NCBI RefSeq assembly: GCF_900103285.1
Contig: NZ_FNGS01000002.1
Coordinates: forward strand, 660,064 to 724,063
Length of the DNA stretch: 64,000 bases
Reading direction: 5' to 3'
Origin: Siphonobacter aquaeclarae
Lineage (GTDB): Bacteria > Bacteroidota > Bacteroidia > Cytophagales > Spirosomataceae
Positions 43,643 through 51,521 of this stretch are shown here, one piece after another. Both the position numbers and the translations under genes were made by a program. Numbering within the stretch: the stretch's first letter is position 1; every line of letters begins with the position of its first letter. The notes beneath the pieces are model-generated. The model searched no databases, was not told the origin of the DNA, and was given only the letters and a program-made list of their open reading frames with translations.

Positions 43643-45217
43643 CTACTTCGCTTTCAGCTGAACCACCGGAACAATTACCTCTTCCAATGACACGCCTCCA
43701 TGCTGAAAGGTATCCTTGTAGTAATTGACGTAATAGTTGTAATTATTCGGATAGGCAAAAAAGTAATCTTCCAGTGTAAACACATACGCCGAAGACACAT
43801 TGTATTTCGGAAGACCAAAGGCTTCCGGGCGGCGGCAGACCAGCACGTGATCTTCGTCGAAATTCAGGTTTTTTCCCTGCTTGTAGCGAAGGTTGGTATT
43901 TACCGATCGATCACCGATAATACGCACCGGTTTTTGTACCCGGATCATGCCGTGATCGGTGGTAATGACTACCCGGCCGCCCTTCTCGGCGATTTTCTTC
44001 AGGAAATCAAGGAGAGGCGAGTGCTGGAACCAGGAGTTGGTCAGGCTTCGGTATCCCGATTCATCCGGCGCAAGTTCCTTGATCATCGCGGAGTCTGTCC
44101 GCGCATGAGAAAGCATATCAACGAAATTGTATACTACCGCGATCAGGTCGTTTGTCGCGATGTTGTTGAAGTTCTCAACCAGGTTCTTTCCCTGGTTGAT
44201 ATTCAGGATTTTGTGGTAAGACATCTTGATATTCCCAAGGCGGCTTTTCTGAAGCTGCATCTGCAGGAATTCCTCCTCGTGGACATTGAGCCCTTCTTCC
44301 TCGTTTTTCTGATCTCCCTCAATGTCGTGAACCCACAACCGCGGATACTGCCGCTCGATTTCCGCCGGCAGCAATCCCGAGAAAATGGAATTCCGGGCAA
44401 AGGAGGTCGTCGTAGGCAGAATGGAGTAGTAATGACTTTCTTCTTCCACCGAAAAATAATCCGTCAGCGTCCGTTCAATCACCTTCCACTGGTCAAACCG
44501 AAGGTTATCAATCAGGATGAAAAACAGGGGATTACCCTGCTGCAAATGCGGGAATACCTTCTTTCTCAGCAACATATGAGAAAGAATGGGCTTGTCAGCC
44601 TTCGGCTCGTTGATCCAGTCCTCGTAGCTTTCTTCAATGAACTTGCAGAAATTGGCGTTGGCCTCTGACTTCTGCATGTTCATGACTTCTTCCATGCTCT
44701 TGTTGGGCGTCGCGTCGATTTCCAGCTCCCAGTAAATGAGTTTTTTGTAGATATCCGCCCATTCTTCGTGTCCGATGCGGTCCTGATACTGCATCGACAA
44801 CTGCCTGAATTCCTGCTGGTAGCTCAGGTTGGTCTTTTCTTCGACGAGGCGTCTGGAATCCAGAATCTTCCGGACCGAAAGCAATATCTGATTCGGATTG
44901 AGCGGCTTGATGAGATAATCGGCGATTTTGGAGCCGATCGCGCCTTCCATGATGTGCTCTTCTTCCGACTTGGTGATCATCACCACCGGCAGATTGGGCC
45001 ATTGCTGCTTGAGCTGGGCGAGCGTTTCGAGGCCGGTAAGCCCGGGCATCATTTCGTCCAGAAAAACAAGGTCGAACGTATTGTTTTCGAGTTGTTCCAG
45101 GGCGTCGGCCCCCGAGTTGACAGGGGTGACATCGTACCCTTTCTGTCCAAGGAAAAGAATATACGGTTTGAGAAGATCTATTTCGTCGTCAGCCCAAAGG
45201 ATCGAGTATTTTTGCAT
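43643..45217 (-). CDS. porX: PorX-type response regulator with PglZ domain
   Basis: A 524-residue regulator. The start is set at MQKYSILWADDEIDLLKPYI; the frame extends upstream but without homology. The receiver (residues 1-120) has D10/D11, phosphorylation site D54 in LVFLDEMMPG, T82 and K104. The C-terminal half is a PglZ, alkaline phosphatase-like domain with FFILIDNLRFDQWKVIE, SILPTTTSFARNSIFSG, FVDMLSHARTDS and VVITTDHGMIRV, which hold metal and active-site residues. In Porphyromonas and Flavobacterium PorX regulates the type IX secretion system, and two T9SS cargo proteins are encoded in this window. The sensor PorY is not in view. Confidence 0.93.
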   Translation of the reverse strand: MQKYSILWADDEIDLLKPYILFLGQKGYDVTPVNSGADALEQLENNTFDLVFLDEMMPGLTGLETLAQLKQQWPNLPVVMITKSEEEHIMEGAIGSKIADYLIKPLNPNQILLSVRKILDSRRLVEEKTNLSYQQEFRQLSMQYQDRIGHEEWADIYKKLIYWELEIDATPNKSMEEVMNMQKSEANANFCKFIEESYEDWINEPKADKPILSHMLLRKKVFPHLQQGNPLFFILIDNLRFDQWKVIERTLTDYFSVEEESHYYSILPTTTSFARNSIFSGLLPAEIERQYPRLWVHDIEGDQKNEEEGLNVHEEEFLQMQLQKSRLGNIKMSYHKILNINQGKNLVENFNNIATNDLIAVVYNFVDMLSHARTDSAMIKELAPDESGYRSLTNSWFQHSPLLDFLKKIAEKGGRVVITTDHGMIRVQKPVRIIGDRSVNTNLRYKQGKNLNFDEDHVLVCRRPEAFGLPKYNVSSAYVFTLEDYFFAYPNNYNYYVNYYKDTFQHGGVSLEEVIVPVVQLKAK

Positions 45218-45423
45218 AGTCAGTTGAAATAAAAACAAAAGAAGCGGAGATTCTCCGACTGGCAAACAGCAGCTAACCTGCTCTTTTTCAAACAATTCAC
45301 CCGAAATAAAGCGAGTAGTTTCCGCTTTCGGCACGGGCGGATTGCCACCGGTCTCCAATATAGGTAACGACGGCCAACGCCGCAGATTGTCAAGTCAAAA
45401 TTTTGTTCCACTTTCCGTTTCCG

Positions 45424-46170
45424 ATGCTCCGGTTCACGTTCGGCCTTCCGATTTTTCACATTTTCCCCGACCCGGCAGAGCCGCTTCTGGGTGTCGAACT
45501 CCGTGACAAAGAGCAGCATTACGCCGGTTTTCAGGTCGTATCACCAGCGGACATTGAAGCGCCCGATACGCCTCTTCCGGCCCGGTTCGACCTCCCCTGG
45601 TGGTCGCATCCGTTAGGAATTTTTAACGGAATACTCCTCGCCCATCTGTTCGGCGATCCGGGCATTCCGGCGCCGACGGCATTACAAGCCTACCGGATTT
45701 CCGACGGTTCTCTTGCCTGGGAACGACCCGGCCTCGTTTGGCTACGGACAGACGGAAGTACCGTCACGACCCGGAATGACCGTTTTGAAGAACAAACGAT
45801 CGGGCTGTTTTCGGGCGAACCGGCTCAGCCACAGGCCGCTGCCGGACAATCAGTAGCCCCCGCTCATTTTCCGGAAGGCCATCCGGAACTGTATTCCCTT
45901 CACCGCCTGGTCCGGCTGTGTACCGGCCAGCAGGCAGTAGGCCCGGTCGACTACCTTGAAATACCCGGCCTCATTGTGATTTCTTTTTACTTTTACGCAT
46001 CAGAAAAGCTAAAAAACAGCTTACTTGTCGTTAACCACTCGGGAGAGGTGGTGCTGCACGAAGAGTTGTCGGCCGCCTCGGGTTCCGGGTATTCCACCTT
46101 TCTGTATTGGAGGGATTCCCTCATTTTTGTTCAAGATCAAGTTCATCTCTGCTGCTATGCGGTATCGTAA
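45424..46170 (+). CDS. DUF4905 family protein
   Basis: A protein of about 248 residues that resembles the Bacteroidota-restricted DUF4905 family. ATG codons at 45403 and 45424 (MLRFTFGLPIFHIFPDP) are both possible; the second gives a more typical start. It is soluble, has no signal peptide, and has a beta-rich pattern with repeated acidic/aromatic strands (AYRISDGSLAWERPGLVWL, VDYLEIPGLIVISFYFY), perhaps a propeller. No catalytic motif is visible. The 3' end overlaps the LysM gene by 14 bases, so the two are cotranscribed. It is divergent from porX, with a gap of about 200 bases. Confidence 0.7.
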   Translation: MLRFTFGLPIFHIFPDPAEPLLGVELRDKEQHYAGFQVVSPADIEAPDTPLPARFDLPWWSHPLGIFNGILLAHLFGDPGIPAPTALQAYRISDGSLAWERPGLVWLRTDGSTVTTRNDRFEEQTIGLFSGEPAQPQAAAGQSVAPAHFPEGHPELYSLHRLVRLCTGQQAVGPVDYLEIPGLIVISFYFYASEKLKNSLLVVNHSGEVVLHEELSAASGSGYSTFLYWRDSLIFVQDQVHLCCYAVS

Positions 46171-47158
46171 TGTTTGGCTGGCCGGAATTGCCTCGCTGGT
46201 AGCCATGGAAGTTTCAGCAAACGGCTTTCCTGTCGATTCGGTCGGTATGGACCGGAAGGGAGGCCAACCCGTTATTGTTTTCAAAGTCACCCCCGGACAG
46301 ACGCTTTACAGCTTGCTGAAGCGGTATAATGTAACGATGGACGAATTCAAGGCTGTGAATCCCGGCTTTTCCGGTAACCTGCGCTCGGAAGAAGTCGTCT
46401 ACATTCCCCGAAACGGCTACAAAGGCCCCATTACGCCTCCGGCGAAATCCGGCCAGGCGGCCAATACCCATAAAGTCGAGCCCGGTCAGACGCTTTTCAG
46501 CATTGCCCGCAAGTACGATATCGGCACCGCCGATCTGAAGAAATGGAATAACCTTCCGTCGGACGGGACCGTCCAGGCCGGCCAGGTTCTCTACCTGAGT
46601 GACCCGGGGCCGCGCGTCGCCGAAGCGCCGAAAAAACCGGAGCCGAAGCCCGCCGAACCCATCGCCAGAAACGAACCGAAAAAAGCCGAACCGAAGCCGG
46701 AAGAGCCCAAAAAAGCGGAGGAACCCAAAAAGGAAGAAGAACACCGGAAAAACGACACCACCAAGGCCAAAGCAGAAGAAGCGCCGAAGCCCGTTTTACC
46801 CGCAAAACCTGAATCGGAACCGCTTCCGCCCGCCAACAGGACTGAAAACGAGCCTGTTCCCAATGCCGGCGCCGGCGCCCGAAAGGTCGTGGAGTTGGGT
46901 CTCTGCGAACTCATCGATGCGCAGGACCGTACCGGAAAATACCTCGCCCTGCACCGTACCGCACCCGTCGGGACGATGCTGACGATCCGCAATGAAGCCA
47001 ATAACCAGAGCGTTGTCGTGAAAGTAATCGGCAAGCTGCCCGATACCGGGATGGCTGACCGCGTCATCGTCCGCCTTTCCGCCCGCGCCTTCGAGCGCCT
47101 CATGCCGACGGATCGCCGTATCCGTGCGGAGGTTAGTTACCTGGCAGCGGAGCAGTAG
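46157..47158 (+). CDS. LysM protein with C-terminal double-psi beta-barrel domain
   Basis: A 333-residue exported cell-wall protein starting at MRYRNVWLAGIASLVAMEVSA (signal peptide). Two LysM repeats follow: about 35-85 (VTPGQTLYSLLKRYNVTMDE) and 105-150 (VEPGQTLFSIARKYDIGTAD). A long Pro/Lys/Glu-rich linker spans about 155-245. An RlpA-like double-psi beta-barrel is at about 245-333 (LHRTAPVGTMLTIRNEAN, then RVIVRLSARAFERL). The RlpA His is kept, but the Asp of NDRGPF is replaced (VIGKLP), so lytic activity is doubtful and a structural peptidoglycan-binding role more likely. The start overlaps the DUF4905 gene. The tandem repeat array begins 13 bases after its stop. Confidence 0.88.
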   Translation: MRYRNVWLAGIASLVAMEVSANGFPVDSVGMDRKGGQPVIVFKVTPGQTLYSLLKRYNVTMDEFKAVNPGFSGNLRSEEVVYIPRNGYKGPITPPAKSGQAANTHKVEPGQTLFSIARKYDIGTADLKKWNNLPSDGTVQAGQVLYLSDPGPRVAEAPKKPEPKPAEPIARNEPKKAEPKPEEPKKAEEPKKEEEHRKNDTTKAKAEEAPKPVLPAKPESEPLPPANRTENEPVPNAGAGARKVVELGLCELIDAQDRTGKYLALHRTAPVGTMLTIRNEANNQSVVVKVIGKLPDTGMADRVIVRLSARAFERLMPTDRRIRAEVSYLAAEQ

Positions 47159-47170
47159 TGAGGGACGTGG

Positions 47171-47226
47171 TAGGCTGTAGGCAATAGGCTTTAGGCAATA
47201 GGCTGTAGGCAATAGGCTGTAGGCTT
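47171..47226. repeat. 14-bp minisatellite, four copies
   Basis: TAGGCTGTAGGCAA occurs at 47171, 47185 (with TTT for TGT), 47199 and, partly, 47213, head to tail with no spacer. It leads directly into the larger array. Confidence 0.9.
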
Positions 47227-47626
47227 TAAGCCGCGTAACCGGCTCGTTTTTTTGCAATAGCTTAAAGCTTATAGCCTACCGCCTATAGCTCCTGAGCAGG
47301 CTGTAGGCTTTAGCCGCGTAAACGGCTCCTTATCTTTTACAATAGCTTAAAGCTTATAGCCTACCGCCTATAGCTCCTGAGCAGGCTTTGAGCCGCGTAA
47401 CCGGCTCCTTTCTCTTACAATAGCTTAAAGCTTATAGCCTACAGCCTATAGCTCCTGAGCAGGCTTTAGCCGCGTAACCGGCTCCTTATCCTTTACAATA
47501 GCTTAAAGCTTATAGCCTACCGCCTATAGCTCCTGAGCAGGCTTTAAGCCGCGTAACCGGCTCCTTTCGTTTACAATAGCTTAAAGCTTATAGCCTAATG
47601 CTTATAGCTCACTGTATATAGCTTAC
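47213..47626. repeat. Tandem array of about 78-bp units, five copies
   Basis: The element CAATAGCTTAAAGCTTATAG begins at 47255, 47340, 47418, 47496 and 47574, giving spacings of 85, 78, 78 and 78. The second copy is longer by a 7-base CTGTAGG insert. Each unit has three small palindromes: AGCCG-CGTAAC-CGGCT, CCTGAGCAGG and TAGCTTAAAGCTTA. Units differ by only a few bases, and the last copy decays after TATAGCC. There are no unique spacers. The minus strand has an accidental open frame with AYSLLPTAYCL-like peptide repeats that should not be annotated as a gene. Confidence 0.92.
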
Positions 47627-47633
47627 AAAGTCG

Positions 47634-47641
47634 TACATTTG
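47634..47641 (+). promoter_or_regulatory. -7 box of the 59-residue membrane protein gene
   Basis: TACATTTG, an exact TAnnTTTG match, immediately after the repeat array and 56 bases before the ATG. Confidence 0.55.
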
Positions 47642-47645
47642 CAAC

Positions 47646-47680
47646 CAGGGGAACCTTTTCCGAAAAAAAAGGTTCCCCTG
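47646..47680 (+). promoter_or_regulatory. Leader hairpin, possible attenuator
   Basis: CAGGGGAACCTTTT (47646-47659) pairs perfectly with AAAAGGTTCCCCTG (47667-47680) around a seven-base loop. It begins five bases after the -7 box, so it would form the very 5' end of the transcript. It has no T run after it on the plus strand, so it is not a standard terminator there; an mRNA-stabilising or attenuating role is inference. Confidence 0.5.
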
Positions 47681-47697
47681 ACAAATAACTCACTGTT

Positions 47698-47877
47698 ATG
47701 GGACGACTGCCTGACCGTTCGCGCTACGTTACGACCGGCGCCATCATCTTTAACATTATCTTCATTCTCGCCTACCCGATTATTGCGCTGTTTTACCTGA
47801 CGTTCAATATTCTGGTATGGATTCTCTCGATTCCTTCGCGAATCTGGGCATTTGTGGCGCGGAAAATCCGCTCCTGA
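47698..47877 (+). CDS. Small membrane protein, 59 residues
   Basis: A short open frame of 59 codons. The N-terminus is basic (MGRLPDRSRYVTTG), followed by a long hydrophobic stretch from residue 14 to about 48 (AIIFNIIFILAYPIIALFYL, then TFNILVWILSIP) and a basic tail (ARKIRS): two membrane spans or one long hairpin, with both ends positive. I do not recognise the family. Support for it being real comes from the consensus -7 box, the charge distribution, and a stop that abuts the stop of the convergent kinase without a gap. Confidence 0.65.
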   Translation: MGRLPDRSRYVTTGAIIFNIIFILAYPIIALFYLTFNILVWILSIPSRIWAFVARKIRS

Positions 47878-50823
47878 TTATTCCAGCATTTGCAGGACGT
47901 CCGGATAGGTTTTCTGAAACCGGGCGTATTCCTCTTCGATCGGCGGGAATTCCTCTTCGAACGTACTGAAATTCCCTACCTTGGTTTTCAGCTCCAGGGT
48001 TTTCACGGTTTCATGCAGGCGATGAATACCCAGCGTGCCCGCATTTCCTTTGAGGGTGTGGAGGTTGGACTCTACCGTTTGCAGGTCCCGGCTTTCGTAA
48101 GCTTCTTTCGCAGCCCGGATCTGTTCTTCCGCTTCCTGTTCAAATTCCGCAAAAACCTGTTCGACCATTTCCTTACCCGCCAGGCCGGCCAGTTGCCTGA
48201 CTACGCCCAGGTCGTAAAGGTCTTCGATTCCGGCGGGCGCGGCAACAGGTTCCGGTACTTCCGGCGTCACCTCCAGTACCTCCTTCACGCGCTTCGCCGC
48301 GAGGCGATCTACCCATTCTTTTACTTTCAGGACCAGGATTTCGGCGCGGATGGGTTTTGAGACGTAATCGTTCATCCCCTGACTCAGAAACCGCTCCCGA
48401 TCCTCTTTCATCGAATACGCCGTCATCGCCAATACCGGCGGCAGCGCTTCTCCAAATTGCGCACGGAGCGCGTGAGTCGTTTCCAGCCCGTCCATATCCG
48501 GCATCTGAATATCCATCAGAACCAGGTCAAACAACTGACTGCCATCGGGATCCCCGCCGTTCCGGGCGAAGGCATCCTCCATCAGGCTGATTGCCTTCCG
48601 GCCTGAATCAGCGGTAGTTACCTCACAACCGGCCTTAATCAGAATTTCGCTGGCTACTTTCCGGTTGACAGCGTTGTCGTCGACCAATAAGATCAACGGC
48701 CGCTCGGCCGACAGGTACCCCGCGATCTGGAATTCATCCGCGTACTTTTTCTCCTGCAGCGGAGCAATCATGGTTTCCTTCAGTTCGACTGTGAACCAGA
48801 AGGTACTACCCCTTCCTACTTCCGACTCCACGCCCATTTCTCCGCGCATCAACCGGGATAGCTCCCGTGAAATGGCCAGTCCGAGGCCGGTACCGCCGAA
48901 CGACTTCCGGGTGGTATTGTCCAGTTGCTGAAACGCGCCGAAGAGTTGCTTCAGGCCTTCCGGCGGAATACCGATTCCGCTGTCTTCTACTTCTACCCGG
49001 ATCCGATGCCACTTGCCGTGCACGGAGAGGTTTTGCACCAGTACCCTGACGCTTCCTCCTTCGGTAAACTTCAACGCGTTGGACGTCAGGTTGGAAAGTA
49101 TCTGCAGCAGACGGGTTTCATCGGCGATGATGTATTTCGGCAGATTTTCACCCAGCTCGTATGTCAGCGTATTGTGGCGGTTGCGGGCCGTTTGACTGAA
49201 AAGACTGATGAGCTTGTCGAATACGCTCCGGAATTCAAACGGGGCTTCGTGCAGCACCATTTTTCCGGCTTCGATTTTCGACAGGTCCAGAATATCGTTG
49301 AGGATATTGAGCAGGGTTTCGGACGAACGTTTGATGGTATGAACGTACTCCTTCTGCTCCTGATCGAGCGCGGTACTGCCGAGAAGATCGATCATCCCGA
49401 TGACGCCGTTCATCGGCGTCCGGATTTCGTGAGACATGTTGGCGAGGAAGCGTTCCTTCACCTTCAGGGAGCGTTCAGCTTCCTCCTTCGCCTTCAGCAG
49501 TTCACGCGCGGATCGCTTCAGCGGGGTAATGTCCCGGGCAATGCCTGCGACTTCCTCGATGCTTCCGTCGGCCAGCAAAATAGGGTTCAGGTATACCTCA
49601 AACCAGATTTCGTCGCCGTGCCGGAGGTGTTCCATGTGGACTTCAAACGACTCCGCTTTCCCGCGGAAGGCCGTTTTGTATTTGTCCTCCATCACCTTCC
49701 GGTTCGCCGCATCCATGAGTTTCCAGGCAAATTGATCGGTCGATACATTGACCTGGGGAGGCATAGACAACTGTTGCTGGATCAGGTTCAGGTAGTTGTC
49801 GTTGAACGAGGTAAGCTGCAGCCGGCGGTTGACCGTCCACATCAGGTGACTCGACGATTCGAAGATGGCGTGCAGACGGGCCGTCTGTTTCCCCAGCTCC
49901 GCCTCCGCCTGCTTCCGCTCGATGGCGACTGCTACCTGCCCGGAGACGAATTCGAGCAGTTCCAGGTCCCGGATATCGAACTTATTGGTCCGCTCGTAGG
50001 ATTTAACGCCGATGATCCCCGTAATCCGGTCGCCGATCCGCAGCGGCACGCACAGCATGACCTTCGGAATCTGTCCGTAGATATACAAAATACGCTGCCG
50101 GGCCAGCTCCTGAATTTCAGACTCGGTCAGCATCAGCGGCCGGTTGGCTACAATCGCATATTCCGTCAGGCCGTTTCCAAGTTTCCGTTTGGTGAAGCGG
50201 AGGTTTCCCTTGAAGTACTCATCGACATAGTACGGAAAATACAGGTAGCTCTTCGACGGCTCATACAGAGCAATGAAGAAGTTTTTGGTATCAATGACCT
50301 TCCCCAGCTCCACGTGAATGAAGTGGTAGAGGTCGTCCAGGCTGCGGGTCGACAGCGTCGAGTTGGCAATCTGGTAATACAGATTCTGAGCGTTTTCCGC
50401 CCGGTTGCGCGCCGTCGAATCGTGAAAAATACACCGGAAAAGAATGGGCGCTCCCTGCTCGTCATACCGGCAGCTGACGGACCCGGTAAGGTATACCCGC
50501 CGGCCGTCCTTTCTCCGGTAAACCGCCTCAAAATCAGGTATCTGCTCTCCGTTTTTCACCCGGTCAAACCGGGCGAGCGTTTCCTCCATGAACTCCGGAT
50601 GAATGACATCCTGGAGCGTCATCTGGTTCAGTTCTGCCGAGCGGTAACCGATAGCATCCTTCCAGGCCTTGTTGACATACAGGAACCGGCCCTGCAGGTC
50701 GACCATCTGGATAAGGTCTGTGGTATTCCGGATGAGGTCCTGAAGTTCGGAGGAGGCTGAATTGAGGGGCAGCCCCGGAGAGGTCTGCCGAAGAGTGGGT
50801 ACGGATTCTGTCACTTTTGTCAT
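47878..50823 (-). CDS. PAS-GAF-PAS hybrid histidine kinase with REC and HPt
   Basis: A roughly 981-residue soluble hybrid kinase that starts at ATG 50823 (a TTG two codons earlier is possible). The order is PAS (about 25-145, DLIQMVDLQGRFLYVNKAW), GAF (about 160-310), PAS (about 325-450), HisKA with H467 in ANMSHEIRTPMNGVIG, HATPase (about 580-695, SGIGIPPEGLKQLFGAF), receiver (about 715-850, LILLVDDNAVNRK and LVLMDIQMPDMDG) and an HPt domain (about 870-975, NLHTLKGNAGTLGI). All phosphorelay residues are present, so a His-Asp-His relay could run inside one chain, with output through a separate regulator. None is adjacent. Confidence 0.93.
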   Translation of the reverse strand: MTKVTESVPTLRQTSPGLPLNSASSELQDLIRNTTDLIQMVDLQGRFLYVNKAWKDAIGYRSAELNQMTLQDVIHPEFMEETLARFDRVKNGEQIPDFEAVYRRKDGRRVYLTGSVSCRYDEQGAPILFRCIFHDSTARNRAENAQNLYYQIANSTLSTRSLDDLYHFIHVELGKVIDTKNFFIALYEPSKSYLYFPYYVDEYFKGNLRFTKRKLGNGLTEYAIVANRPLMLTESEIQELARQRILYIYGQIPKVMLCVPLRIGDRITGIIGVKSYERTNKFDIRDLELLEFVSGQVAVAIERKQAEAELGKQTARLHAIFESSSHLMWTVNRRLQLTSFNDNYLNLIQQQLSMPPQVNVSTDQFAWKLMDAANRKVMEDKYKTAFRGKAESFEVHMEHLRHGDEIWFEVYLNPILLADGSIEEVAGIARDITPLKRSARELLKAKEEAERSLKVKERFLANMSHEIRTPMNGVIGMIDLLGSTALDQEQKEYVHTIKRSSETLLNILNDILDLSKIEAGKMVLHEAPFEFRSVFDKLISLFSQTARNRHNTLTYELGENLPKYIIADETRLLQILSNLTSNALKFTEGGSVRVLVQNLSVHGKWHRIRVEVEDSGIGIPPEGLKQLFGAFQQLDNTTRKSFGGTGLGLAISRELSRLMRGEMGVESEVGRGSTFWFTVELKETMIAPLQEKKYADEFQIAGYLSAERPLILLVDDNAVNRKVASEILIKAGCEVTTADSGRKAISLMEDAFARNGGDPDGSQLFDLVLMDIQMPDMDGLETTHALRAQFGEALPPVLAMTAYSMKEDRERFLSQGMNDYVSKPIRAEILVLKVKEWVDRLAAKRVKEVLEVTPEVPEPVAAPAGIEDLYDLGVVRQLAGLAGKEMVEQVFAEFEQEAEEQIRAAKEAYESRDLQTVESNLHTLKGNAGTLGIHRLHETVKTLELKTKVGNFSTFEEEFPPIEEEYARFQKTYPDVLQMLE

Positions 50824-50842
50824 GTACAATACTGGATACGCT

Positions 50843-51331
50843 CTAGAATAACCAGAGCTGGCCTACGCCCGAATACCGCTGCTCGTGCTGGAGCAGCCAC
50901 CTCTTCCGCCATATCTCCCAGGCGTATCCGACAGGACGCCCGTCGGAACCGATTACCCGGTGGCAGGGCACGATCAGGGCGATGTGGTTCTTCGCATTGG
51001 CCGCTGCCACCGCGCGGGTAGCTTTTTCATCGCCCGTTTCCCGGGCAAGGGCTATGTAGGAAATGGTCCCGGCATAGGGCAGGTTCCGCAGCTGCTGCCA
51101 GACTTTCTGCTGAAAGGCTGTGCCTTCGAGCGACAGCGGCAGATCAAACGCTTTCCGCTTTCCCGCAAAATACTCATTCAGCTGAAACTGAACGTCTCCC
51201 AGCAAGGGATGAAATACCTGCTTTCCCCGTTCGGAAACAAACCGGCTTGAAGTCAGTTTCTCCGATGTAGCCCTGAGCTCCATCCAGCCCAGCGGCGATT
51301 CATAGTAGGATACGTAAGGCGGAGTTTCCAT
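50843..51331 (-). CDS. ogt: Methylated-DNA--protein-cysteine methyltransferase
   Basis: A 162-residue suicide repair protein that removes alkyl groups from O6-alkylguanine. The acceptor cysteine C123 is in VPCHRVIGSDG. The helix-turn-helix DNA-binding part is QKVWQQLRNLPYAGTISY...ATRAVAAANAKN, with the finger Arg. The usual GYAGG segment reads GYAWEIWRKRWLL, a variant also seen in other homologues. Without an Ada-type N-terminal domain it is of the Ogt class. It follows 19 bases upstream of the hybrid kinase on the same strand. Confidence 0.93.
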   Translation of the reverse strand: METPPYVSYYESPLGWMELRATSEKLTSSRFVSERGKQVFHPLLGDVQFQLNEYFAGKRKAFDLPLSLEGTAFQQKVWQQLRNLPYAGTISYIALARETGDEKATRAVAAANAKNHIALIVPCHRVIGSDGRPVGYAWEIWRKRWLLQHEQRYSGVGQLWLF

Positions 51332-51384
51332 CCCTGGAAAAGATTATCACGGCTGATTTTCGCTAAAACTACAAAAAATCAAGG

Positions 51385-51392
51385 TAATTTTG
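51385..51392 (+). promoter_or_regulatory. -7 box upstream of rsmA
   Basis: TAATTTTG, an exact TAnnTTTG match, 129 bases before the rsmA ATG; it would produce a leader of about 125 bases. Confidence 0.45.
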
Positions 51393-51521
51393 GCAGAAGT
51401 CCCTGCGGACCCGCACCCCGTTTTCTCCTGCCTCCCCGTTTCGTTTTCTCCCCTGCCCCCGGGCAGGTTGCAGCTTCCGGACAGAGCCGGAAAACCAGGG
51501 TCCCTTTTGAATAGTGATGGA

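Larger units (their letters stand above)
47159..47697. other. 539-base gap: repeat array, promoter and leader hairpin
   Basis: The stretch between the LysM gene and the 59-residue membrane protein gene contains the nested repeats (47171-47626), a consensus -7 box (47634-47641) and a 14-bp hairpin (47646-47680). I see no gene in it. Confidence 0.8.

Noticed and set aside
46796-47257. Minus-strand frame through the repeat array with AYSLLPTAYCL-like peptides
   Set aside because: It is created by the 14-bp repeat word and the antisense of the LysM gene; peptide repeats follow the DNA repeat.
47213-47626. CRISPR array
   Set aside because: Units are contiguous and almost identical over their full length; there are no variable spacers and no cas genes nearby.
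48925-50760. 611-codon plus-strand frame opposite the PAS-GAF-PAS kinase
   Set aside because: Antisense shadow of a kinase with all catalytic motifs on the other strand.
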